A DNA stretch of 17,126 nucleotides from an uncultured Gammaproteobacteria bacterium (GTDB taxonomy: Bacteria; Pseudomonadota; Gammaproteobacteria; Pseudomonadales; Azotimanducaceae_A). The translations under genes were made by a program, and so were the position numbers. The notes below the pieces were generated by a model. The model made no database searches, was not told where the DNA came from, and saw only the letters and a program-made list of their open reading frames with translations. The stretch is from contig CAJWGQ010000044.1 of the NCBI GenBank assembly GCA_913041025.1, positions 1-17,126 of the forward strand, in the 5' to 3' direction. This document shows positions 6,802 to 13,484 of the stretch, in pieces (position 1 is the first letter of the stretch; every line of letters begins with the position of its first letter).

Positions 6802-8019
6802 ATGAACAATAGACGGAATTTCCTGAAAGCAGGCCTACTCGCGACAGCGGCAGTGGGCTTGCCGAGCGGTCAATCGGAGGCTAAAACATTTCAAGGGGAA
6901 GTTAAGTCCTATCGACGTCTTGGACGGACTAACCTTGAGATTTCAGACATTAGTTTTGGTACCAGTCGCTTGCGAACCGGTGAAGAGCACTTGATTGAAC
7001 ATGCGATAGATCGTGGAGTGAATTACTTTGATTCTGCAGAGGGTTATACGAGGGGCCAAGCAGAAAAGGTCTTGGGTAACGCGCTCAAGGGGAAACGAGA
7101 CAAGGTTTACTTAGTCTCTAAAACTATGATCGATGCTAATACCAGCGAGTCGGAGCTGATGACAAGACTAGAGGGATCTCTCAAGAGTCTGCAAACTGAC
7201 TACGTCGACATTTATATGAATCATGCAGTTAATGATGTCGATGTCGTCGCCAATCCCGAATGGCAATCTTTTATTGAAACAGCGAAACGACAAGGGAAAG
7301 TCCGATTCACTGGGATATCAGGTCACGGAGGATATCTAGTTGACTGCGTAAATTATGCACTAGACCATGACATGATCGATCTCATGCTTACCGCGTACAA
7401 CTTTGGACAGGATCCGAAATTCTACGAAGGGCTTACTAGGCGATTAGATTGGATAGCTACACAAGAGGAACTTCCCAAAGCAATAAGCCGAGCCAAAAGC
7501 ATGGATGTAGGCGTAGTTGCAATGAAAACTCTCATGGGGGCCCGCCTTAACGATATGCGTCCCTACGAAAAAGATGGATCAACCTATGCTCAGGCTGCCT
7601 TCAAATGGGTTTTATCAAATCCGGAAGTAGACGCACTTGTTATTACTATGAAATCCATTGAAGAAATTAACGAATTTCTTGATGCCTCAGGTAAGCAAGA
7701 AATATCAACAATTGATAATCATCTTCTTAAACAATACGCGAAACTTAATGGAATGAGTTACTGCAAGCAGGTCTGCAATAGCTGCGAAGGCGCTTGTCCA
7801 GCACAAGTCCCCATAGCCGACGTTATGCGGACTAGGATGTACGCAATAGATTACAAAGATCTCGAATTTGCCAAGGACGAATATGCGTTGCTCGGAGACG
7901 CAGCAAGTAGTTGTCTGACTTGTTCCGGCCAGCCGTGCCAGAATGCCTGCCCAAAAGGCATCGAAATTAGCAAATGGTGTGCACCGACCCATCGAATGCT
8001 TAGCCGACAGATTGCTTAA
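6802..8019 (+). CDS. Tat-exported aldo/keto reductase with C-terminal Fe-S (ferredoxin-like) domain
   Basis: 405 aa from the chosen start. Residues 1-28 look like a Tat signal peptide: twin-arginine motif RRNFLKA (4-10), a hydrophobic stretch, then an A-type cleavage region near QSEA. The aldo/keto reductase barrel follows, with Asp77, Tyr82, Lys107 and His141 as the expected tetrad. At the C-terminus are two cysteine groups, C321/C325/C328/C332-Pro and C371/C374/C379/C383-Pro, as for two [4Fe-4S] clusters; the architecture resembles COG1453-type predicted oxidoreductases. The frame is open back to 6712 inside the thiolase gene, but GAAGG (6792-6796) and the signal peptide place the start at 6802 (or the adjacent ATG, 6799). 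Larger Fe-S proteins made in the cytosol and exported folded use Tat, so periplasmic location is plausible. Substrate and electron partner are unknown. Confidence 0.87.
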   Translation: MNNRRNFLKAGLLATAAVGLPSGQSEAKTFQGEVKSYRRLGRTNLEISDISFGTSRLRTGEEHLIEHAIDRGVNYFDSAEGYTRGQAEKVLGNALKGKRDKVYLVSKTMIDANTSESELMTRLEGSLKSLQTDYVDIYMNHAVNDVDVVANPEWQSFIETAKRQGKVRFTGISGHGGYLVDCVNYALDHDMIDLMLTAYNFGQDPKFYEGLTRRLDWIATQEELPKAISRAKSMDVGVVAMKTLMGARLNDMRPYEKDGSTYAQAAFKWVLSNPEVDALVITMKSIEEINEFLDASGKQEISTIDNHLLKQYAKLNGMSYCKQVCNSCEGACPAQVPIADVMRTRMYAIDYKDLEFAKDEYALLGDAASSCLTCSGQPCQNACPKGIEISKWCAPTHRMLSRQIA

Positions 8020-8760
8020 GTGAACCGAGAAGAAATACTCGACGCGTTCAAAGACGGACGTATCGATCTGAAAGAAACACTCTCTCAAATCGACCAGAGC
8101 TACTATCAAAATGTGGGGCATACTACAGTCGACCTGGATCGGGAAGCCAGAACGGGTGCACCAGAGGTCGTTTTTGGTTCCGGTAAGACCGCCAAGCAAA
8201 TTATCGAGATCGTTGACGTTTTGCTGTCAAAGGAGATCAATACGCTGGTCACAAGAATCGACGAAAAAAAATATTCAGATCTATCAGCGTCTCTGCCTAA
8301 GCATGCAGTCTACTCTTCCGACGCTCAACTTTTGAGCATCAAAATGAAACAGATAGAGCTTACAGAATCGTTCGTAGGGGTCGTTTCAGCAGGGACCTCA
8401 GACCACAAAATTGCTCAAGAGGCAGCTTTGACTGCAGAGTTTTTTGGAAGCAAGACGCTACAAATAACCGACGTCGGAGTCGCTGGTTTACACAGGCTAC
8501 TAACCAGAATAGACGAAATAAAGAAGGCAAAGGTTGTTGTTGTCGTCGCAGGTATGGAGGGCGCACTTCCGAGTGTAGTCGGAGGCCTCGTCAAAAGCCC
8601 AGTGATAGCAGTCCCTACTAGCGTCGGTTACGGAGCCGCATTTGAAGGGGTTGCGGCGCTACTAGGCATGCTAACAAGCTGTGCTTCTGGTATTTCAGTG
8701 GTGAATATTGATAATGGTTTTGGTGCTGGCTATTTGGCCAACATGATCAACCAGATTTGA
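8020..8760 (+). CDS. larB: Nickel-pincer cofactor biosynthesis protein LarB (NaAD carboxylase/hydrolase)
   Basis: LarB carboxylates the pyridinium ring of nicotinic acid adenine dinucleotide and cleaves the phosphoanhydride, the first step to the nickel-pincer nucleotide. It is 246 aa, the normal size. Seen: a variable N-terminal helical part; the AIR-carboxylase-like (PurE-type) domain with SAGTSD (123-128), VVAGMEGALPSVVGGLV (175-191) and VPTSVGYG (198-205); and Cys221 in LTSCASG, which matches the cysteine shown to bind substrate covalently in Lactobacillus LarB. NIDNGFGAG follows. The GTG start directly abuts the TAA of the preceding reductase gene and has no clear Shine-Dalgarno, so translation is probably coupled to that gene. 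Confidence 0.93.
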   Translation: MNREEILDAFKDGRIDLKETLSQIDQSYYQNVGHTTVDLDREARTGAPEVVFGSGKTAKQIIEIVDVLLSKEINTLVTRIDEKKYSDLSASLPKHAVYSSDAQLLSIKMKQIELTESFVGVVSAGTSDHKIAQEAALTAEFFGSKTLQITDVGVAGLHRLLTRIDEIKKAKVVVVVAGMEGALPSVVGGLVKSPVIAVPTSVGYGAAFEGVAALLGMLTSCASGISVVNIDNGFGAGYLANMINQI

Positions 8761-8769
8761 ACTACCGTC

Positions 8770-9618
8770 ATGAACGAACAAATATCAGAAAAATACCTAT
8801 CTCTTAAATCGATTATTAATCGGTATGACAGCGCGGTGGTCGCCTTTTCAGGGGGAATCGATAGCTCCCTGGTCGCTTATGTGGCTGGAGAGGTACTGGG
8901 AAATAATGCCCTGGCAGTCACCTCGGGATCAGCCAGTCTGAAGCGATCGGACCTTCAACTAGCAGAAACACTCGGTAAAGATTGGAATCTATCGCACGAA
9001 ATCATAGTCACAGACGAGTTGAGCAAACCCGATTACCGGCGAAACCCAGTCGACCGCTGCTTTCACTGCAAAACCTCGCTCTACACCTCACTGGATGTCA
9101 TTTGTAAAGAAAGAGGCATAGACGTTATTTTTAACGGGACAAACCTTGATGATCTAGGAGACCATCGACCAGGACTCATGGCCGCCGACAATTATCAAGT
9201 CTGCTCGCCTTTGGTCGAGGCCGGCTTTCACAAATCTGACGTCAGGCAACTAGCTAATGAACTGGGTTTAAAAAATGCCGATAAGCCTCAGTCCGCTTGT
9301 TTATCGAGCCGTTTCCCTTATGGCACATCAATCGATGAACAACTTCTATCACAAGTGGAACAAGCAGAGACAGTACTCGAATCCTTAGGTTTTACCCAGT
9401 TTCGAGTTCGGCATCATGGAGATCTAGCAAGGATAGAGGTAACCGAAAAAGAGCTCGAAAAAGCTATGGATCATCGACTACACATCAACGAGGCTCTAGG
9501 CGATCTTGGTTATCGATACATTACCTTGGATATGATCGGATTTCGTTCAGGTTCTCTCAATGAAGGACTTAAAAAAGAGCAGATACAGGTCGTCAATATT
9601 CACAACCCGGAGAATTAG
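8770..9618 (+). CDS. larE: ATP-dependent sacrificial sulfur transferase LarE
   Basis: LarE adenylates the carboxyl groups of pyridinium-3,5-biscarboxylate mononucleotide and converts them to thiocarboxylates, the second stage of nickel-pincer nucleotide synthesis. It is 282 aa, typical. Seen: the N-type ATP-pyrophosphatase P-loop FSGGIDSS (26-33), the DRCFHCK segment (95-101), and Cys177 in SACLSSRFPYG, the position of the cysteine that gives up its sulfur in Lactobacillus LarE. No cysteines follow Cys177, so this looks like the sacrificial type rather than the [4Fe-4S]-cluster type with extra cysteines. It starts 9 nt after larB without an obvious Shine-Dalgarno. larC, the nickel-inserting enzyme, is not in the window. 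Confidence 0.94.
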   Translation: MNEQISEKYLSLKSIINRYDSAVVAFSGGIDSSLVAYVAGEVLGNNALAVTSGSASLKRSDLQLAETLGKDWNLSHEIIVTDELSKPDYRRNPVDRCFHCKTSLYTSLDVICKERGIDVIFNGTNLDDLGDHRPGLMAADNYQVCSPLVEAGFHKSDVRQLANELGLKNADKPQSACLSSRFPYGTSIDEQLLSQVEQAETVLESLGFTQFRVRHHGDLARIEVTEKELEKAMDHRLHINEALGDLGYRYITLDMIGFRSGSLNEGLKKEQIQVVNIHNPEN

Positions 9619-9650
9619 CGAGCGAACTATCCCTTGTAGGAAAATCGAGG

Positions 9651-10526
9651 CTATTGTCGATAGTAAGATTTTAGCTGTCGGTCCTGCCTACTCGTATCCG
9701 ACTTATTTCCAACCCTGGCCCATGGCTTGTACTTCGGAGACGCTGTTCCCTCTGGCCTGTCTCCCATTATAGTTACCCTATGGATTATTCGCTCACCTTC
9801 GAAGTCATTTAACACCATGTGTTGCGTACATCGGTTATCCCAGATCCCGATCGTGCCCGCGGTCCAACCGTATCTGACCGTAAATCGGGGGTTTTGGACC
9901 CAACGGGTCAGATAGCTCAAAAGCATTTCGCTTTCCGATGCATTCATCTCAACAATACGACGAGTAAAGTGCTCATTTACATACAAAGTCTTCTGACCTG
10001 TTTCCGGATGGACCCTAATCACAGGATGCACCATCATTTTGTCCGTTCGATTGTGAGGCAACGCGTCATGTAGAGCGGTAATCGACTCACAAAGATCTTT
10101 CATTGGTTCAGATAGTTCTTCATAAGCCTGGCATAGGTTGGTCCACATGGTGTCTCCGCCGACCTCGGGACAGGTTACCATGTGAAGGACTGACATAATC
10201 GAAGGCTCTTCCATAAAGGTAAGGTCTGTATGCCATTCGTCCGCAATTCCACCTTTGGATGCTGCTAGCTCAAATACTTTATCGTGCTCGGTATAGGGGT
10301 TTTTTAAATTTGGGTGCGACTCGATCACCCCAAAGTGACTGCCCAACTCAACATGTTGATCCACCGTAATTGTCTGACCCGGAAAAAAAAGAACTTTGTG
10401 TTGCGACAACAATCCCTTAATACAATCCGCTTCTTCGGCGTTTATTTTGGAGAGGTCAGCATTCAATACCTCAGCCCCTAGCGACGCGGCAACTTTTCTT
10501 ACTTGCCAAGACTCAGTTCGACTCAA
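9651..10526 (-). CDS. TauD/TfdA-family Fe(II)/2-oxoglutarate-dependent dioxygenase
   Basis: Predicted non-haem iron oxygenase that couples 2-oxoglutarate decarboxylation to hydroxylation of a small substrate; 291 aa, usual length. The metal-binding residues are His99 and Asp101 in EWHTDLTF and His249 in IIHRVTIMGDRP. The WDNRCTQH segment (229-236) is also typical. An arginine about 11 residues after the distal His, which binds 2-oxoglutarate in TauD, is not obvious; Arg250 or Arg257 may fill this role. The start is TTG at 10526-10524, with a good Shine-Dalgarno AAGGGGA 5 nt upstream. It lies 25 nt downstream of an aldo/keto reductase gene on the same strand, so the two likely form an operon, and it is convergent with larE (32-nt gap). 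Taurine or 2,4-D should not be assumed as the substrate. Confidence 0.87.
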   Translation of the reverse strand: MSRTESWQVRKVAASLGAEVLNADLSKINAEEADCIKGLLSQHKVLFFPGQTITVDQHVELGSHFGVIESHPNLKNPYTEHDKVFELAASKGGIADEWHTDLTFMEEPSIMSVLHMVTCPEVGGDTMWTNLCQAYEELSEPMKDLCESITALHDALPHNRTDKMMVHPVIRVHPETGQKTLYVNEHFTRRIVEMNASESEMLLSYLTRWVQNPRFTVRYGWTAGTIGIWDNRCTQHMVLNDFEGERIIHRVTIMGDRPEGTASPKYKPWARVGNKSDTSRQDRQLKSYYRQ

Positions 10527-10551
10527 AATAATCCCCTTAATTCAAAGCCTT

Positions 10552-11433
10552 CTATACATCATCCGATATTCCGCGAACAAACAGAGGCTCCATGCCCAGC
10601 TCTCTATAATCATCTTGCATCTGTTCACCACTCGGTTCAAGAACCGGTTCGGCGGCTGCACTTAACAAAACTTCCAACAACGTCGCATCACTGGACGAAT
10701 TTAAAAACAAACCGTCCACACTCAAGGTATAGTCCACCGCTCTTTTTAATGGATGCTTATCGGTAATAGGCCTATACCAACTGTATCGCTTCTCCTTGTC
10801 ATCCTGACCCCAGCGTCTCAAAGCGATCGACTTGATCGTTTGAATAGCTACCCCCTTGCTTCTAGCAAGCGAATAAAGGTTTTCAAAATCATTTTTATAC
10901 TGTTCCTGGCTCATCATGGAAAAATTGTGAGGTAATAGTACCGAGTCAAAATCGTAGGTCTGCAAACTCTGTACGTGCATGCTGGCAGCAAACGTACCAT
11001 GCCCCGTAACCCCAATATTATTAACCAGCCCCTCTTCCTTAGCCTCAATTAAGCCCTCTAGAGCCCCATCCGATCCCATTGCCACATTCCATTCGTTCTG
11101 CTTGGTCAAATTATGCAATTGGATTAAGTCGACTTTGTCCACCCGCATTCGTTCCAGAGATCGCTTCAACTGGTCTTTAGCCTCAGTCTTGGTTCGCAGC
11201 CCTGTCTTAGTCGCCAAAAAGAAATCGGATCGTCTACTTTCCAATATCGGACCAAGTCGAATTTCTGCATCCCCATAACTTGCCGCCACATCAATATGAT
11301 TGATTCCAAACTTATCAAGCACCTCAAAAGTCGACTCCGCCCGATCTTGAGACATCGCTCCCAGAGCCGCAGCGCCAAAAATTACCCTCGAGCTCTGGTG
11401 ACCAGTCTTACCAAACAATTGTTTTTCTATCAT
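10552..11433 (-). CDS. Aldo/keto reductase (cytosolic)
   Basis: NAD(P)H-dependent carbonyl/alcohol oxidoreductase of the (beta/alpha)8 aldo/keto reductase family, 293 aa. The tetrad is visible: Asp48 and Tyr53 in HIDVAASYG, Lys76 in LATKTGL, His107 in LIQLHNL. There is no signal peptide and no Fe-S domain, unlike the reductase at 6802. The ATG at 11433 has AAGG 8 nt upstream. It is the first gene of a pair with the TauD-like dioxygenase and diverges from the NudC gene. The substrate is unknown; a role in the same pathway as the dioxygenase is an inference from spacing alone. Confidence 0.88.
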   Translation of the reverse strand: MIEKQLFGKTGHQSSRVIFGAAALGAMSQDRAESTFEVLDKFGINHIDVAASYGDAEIRLGPILESRRSDFFLATKTGLRTKTEAKDQLKRSLERMRVDKVDLIQLHNLTKQNEWNVAMGSDGALEGLIEAKEEGLVNNIGVTGHGTFAASMHVQSLQTYDFDSVLLPHNFSMMSQEQYKNDFENLYSLARSKGVAIQTIKSIALRRWGQDDKEKRYSWYRPITDKHPLKRAVDYTLSVDGLFLNSSSDATLLEVLLSAAAEPVLEPSGEQMQDDYRELGMEPLFVRGISDDV

Positions 11434-11483
11434 GCGATATGCCTTGAACTGAAACTTGGTTACACTACTTCTTTTATTCCAAC

Positions 11484-11495
11484 TTATTCTAACAG
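11484..11495. promoter_or_regulatory. Shared TTATTCTAACAG element in a divergent intergenic region
   Basis: This 12-mer lies between the divergent aldo/keto reductase and NudC genes and is found identically at 17114-17125. Read on the minus strand it contains TAGAAT (11491-11486), a plausible -10 box for the reductase-dioxygenase operon with a leader of about 45 nt. On the plus strand TATTCT (11485-11490) sits just before the GTG proposed as the NudC start, which could make that mRNA leaderless. No strong -35 is seen in either direction. Confidence 0.3.
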
Positions 11496-12400
11496 TGTTT
11501 TCTCAAGATCATACTTTTGCAGGCAATCCTCTAGATAGAGCGGAATATATCCGCAGAGACGAAGAAGCGATCCAAGAATTAATCAAATCCAAAGAAGGAA
11601 AATATTTGGTCTTTGATCGTTTAAAGGTGCATGTCGACGAAGAAGGTCAGCTAAAATGGCTCAACCAGACCGATCTACCGTCGCTCCCACAGCAACCAGC
11701 TTTGCTAGGCATCGATGACGATAAACCACATTTCGCCCTAGATCTTTCCGATACTCCCTGGGTTGGAGATAAACAGTTCGCTGACTGCCGGACGACAGCT
11801 ATGCATATAAGCGGCCCTGAGACAGGAATACTCGCGCAGGCCCGTTCGCAACTGGATTGGCATAGAAAGAACCGGTTCTGCGCCGTATGTGGTTCAAAAA
11901 ACCGCAAAGAGAGAGGAGGGCAGGTTCTCCGCTGCACAGGCTGTGAGAGACACATTTTTCCGCGCACTGATCCCGTGGTCATCATGCTTATTATTGACGC
12001 TTCTAATGAAGAAAGGTGTCTATTGGGCCAGGGCAAAGGACGAATGGTAAAGAGCAACTTTTACTCGGCACTTGCCGGGTTTATCGATCAAGGAGAATCA
12101 ATCGAAGAGGCCGTCAGACGCGAGGTTCATGAAGAATCTCAAGTTAAGGTAGGTCGAGTTCAATATCACTCTTCTCAACCTTGGCCCTTTCCTTCCTCAC
12201 TGATGATCGGATGTCATGGCTTGGCGGACTCCACAGAAATTGTTGTTAACTCATCAGAAATGGCCAATGTTGCCTGGTTTTCTAAAGAAGAAGTCATCAC
12301 CTCACTCAACGGCCAACACCCCGAATTAGCAGTTCCAGGCAAAATGGCGATAGCCCATCACCTGATTAAGTCTTGGACAGAAGACAAGGTTCAATTTTGA
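11495..12400 (+). CDS. nudC: NADH pyrophosphatase / NAD-cap hydrolase (NudC-type Nudix hydrolase)
   Basis: Hydrolyses NADH (and, in E. coli, removes NAD caps from RNA). About 301 aa from the chosen start. Domain order: Nudix-associated N-terminal region; zinc ribbon Cys129/Cys132/Cys147/Cys150; Nudix box at about 195-217 (GFIDQGE...REVHEESQV); then SQPWPFPSS (227-235), the NudC signature. In the Nudix box the usual Gly near the end is Gln216. The frame is open back to TTG 11456, but the family-like beginning (FAGNPLDRA) favours the GTG at 11495. That start has no Shine-Dalgarno, so the start is uncertain. The stop overlaps the TTG start of the next gene by four bases. Confidence 0.88.
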   Translation: MFSQDHTFAGNPLDRAEYIRRDEEAIQELIKSKEGKYLVFDRLKVHVDEEGQLKWLNQTDLPSLPQQPALLGIDDDKPHFALDLSDTPWVGDKQFADCRTTAMHISGPETGILAQARSQLDWHRKNRFCAVCGSKNRKERGGQVLRCTGCERHIFPRTDPVVIMLIIDASNEERCLLGQGKGRMVKSNFYSALAGFIDQGESIEEAVRREVHEESQVKVGRVQYHSSQPWPFPSSLMIGCHGLADSTEIVVNSSEMANVAWFSKEEVITSLNGQHPELAVPGKMAIAHHLIKSWTEDKVQF

Positions 12401-12783
12401 ATAGTTTGGTTTGTTGGAATTGCGGCTCTTCGCTAAGCGACGTGCCGCTACCGATCAGCAGACACAGTCAGTGTTCTGGCTGCTTCAACGACCTCCACTG
12501 CTGTCGTCTTTGTAAACATAACGACCCTGAACGTACGACCTATTGTTTCGAAGACCGCGCAGATCCTCCCATTCAAAAAGAAAACTCTAACTTTTGTGAC
12601 TATTTCAGACCAAGTTCGAACGCCTTCAATAGTGGAAGAGCAATAAAAAGCTCAGACTCCAGAGCCAAACTCGAGTCTCTTTTTGGTCAAGGTGAAGAAG
12701 AAGATACCATCTCTTCTGATAATGATTCCGTCAAATCAAAGGAAGACGAGACCAAGAAAGCTTTGAACGATCTATTCAAATAG
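12397..12783 (+). CDS. Small Cys-rich putative zinc-binding protein
   Basis: Not assigned to a named function. From TTG 12397 the product is 128 aa. The N-terminal half carries paired cysteines suited to zinc: CWNC, CSGC, CCRLC and single cysteines in TTYCFED and NFCDYF. The C-terminal half is acidic and low in complexity (GEEEDTISSDNDS) and ends in a short helix, KKALNDLFK. As I recall, similar small proteins beginning with C-x-x-C-G and ending the Cys-rich part with NFCDYF are common as uncharacterised ORFs in gammaproteobacteria. The TTG start shares TTGA with the NudC stop, so the two are likely translated together. An upstream in-frame ATG (12373) lies inside nudC and is less likely. Confidence 0.75.
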   Translation: MNSLVCWNCGSSLSDVPLPISRHSQCSGCFNDLHCCRLCKHNDPERTTYCFEDRADPPIQKENSNFCDYFRPSSNAFNSGRAIKSSDSRAKLESLFGQGEEEDTISSDNDSVKSKEDETKKALNDLFK

Positions 12784-12788
12784 CGTAT

Positions 12789-13463
12789 TCACAGGAGTAG
12801 CGTCTCCAACTCGTTCGCGATCTCAGCCAGAGAATTAAATCGCAATACCTGATATTTCGTAGTCCCGGGTCTCGGGGATTTGTTGTCAGGAACATGTAGA
12901 ACGTTGTACCCAGCCTGATACGCAGACTGAACACCATTTTTTGAATCTTCTATGGCCCAAGAGTTTTTCGGAACAACACCCAACTTGTTAGCGATGTTGA
13001 GATAGGGGGCCGGATGGGGCTTACCGTGTTCACTTTCCCCACCACAAACCATTGCTCTGAAAAATTTCTCAAATTTCAAATGAGCTAACGATTTTTCTAC
13101 GGTTTTGCGTCCGGTTGAGGTGCAAAGTCCCACTGGCACCTCAAGCGCATCTAACAACACAAGAAGCTCAATCGCGCCTTGTTTAAGATCAACTGGCCCT
13201 TGATCAATACGCTCTGAAAACCATCTCGAACTCAGCTTCCTAAGTTCAGGGTAGGGATAAACCGGACCAAGGCGCTCGAGAAACACTTCGTGTGCCTGTC
13301 TAACGTTTAACCCTACCGTTTCTTCGTAAACTTCGATTTCACAGGCACAGCCAACTTCACGACATGCTGAGATAAAAAGCTCTCTTGCGATCGTCTCCGT
13401 ATCAAGCAGCGTACCATCAAGATCAAAAACAACCCCTTCTGGGATCTTGTTTATACCAAACAG
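12789..13463 (-). CDS. HAD-superfamily phosphatase (beta-phosphoglucomutase/phosphoglycolate-phosphatase-like), apparent CTG start
   Basis: Predicted phosphatase or phosphomutase of about 224 aa. Motif I is VVFDLDGTLLDTE with nucleophile Asp14 and Asp16; motif II is CTSTG (114-118); motif III is Lys148 in GKPHPAPY; motif IV is IEDSKNG with Glu172-Asp173. The cap sits between motifs I and II (HAD-IA type). The first standard start codon in the frame is GTG 13286, but that would delete motif I. Upstream to the in-frame stop there is no ATG, GTG or TTG. CTG 13463-13461 lies 7 nt after AGGAGAG (13477-13471), so it is the best start. It sits 21 bp after acnA on the same strand, likely cotranscribed. 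The substrate is unknown. Confidence 0.85.
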   Translation of the reverse strand: MFGINKIPEGVVFDLDGTLLDTETIARELFISACREVGCACEIEVYEETVGLNVRQAHEVFLERLGPVYPYPELRKLSSRWFSERIDQGPVDLKQGAIELLVLLDALEVPVGLCTSTGRKTVEKSLAHLKFEKFFRAMVCGGESEHGKPHPAPYLNIANKLGVVPKNSWAIEDSKNGVQSAYQAGYNVLHVPDNKSPRPGTTKYQVLRFNSLAEIANELETLLL

Positions 13464-13470
13464 TTCAACG

Positions 13471-13477
13471 CTCTCCT
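13471..13477 (-). promoter_or_regulatory. Shine-Dalgarno that selects the CTG start of the HAD gene
   Basis: AGGAGAG on the minus strand lies 7 nt before CTG 13463-13461. It is the only good ribosome-binding site near the 5' end of the HAD frame and lies between the acnA stop (13487-13485) and the start. It supports initiation at a non-standard codon, unless the C is a sequencing or assembly error for A, G or T. Confidence 0.6.
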
Positions 13478-13484
13478 ATTTCAA

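Noticed and set aside
7705..8199. 164-codon frame on the minus strand opposite the Fe-S reductase/larB junction
   Set aside because: It lies antisense to two well-supported genes and has no recognisable domain; a shadow frame.
9619..9670. ACTATC/GATAGT inverted repeat near the larE-dioxygenase junction as a bidirectional terminator
   Set aside because: The arms are short and AT-rich, widely spaced, partly inside the dioxygenase gene and without T-runs.
12794..12807. GGAG...CTCC inverted repeat as a terminator between the convergent genes
   Set aside because: The stem has only four pairs, lies within the HAD coding end and has no T-run.
12789..13286. 165-aa version of the HAD phosphatase starting at GTG 13286
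   Set aside because: It lacks the catalytic Asp motif, which is intact in the same frame upstream.
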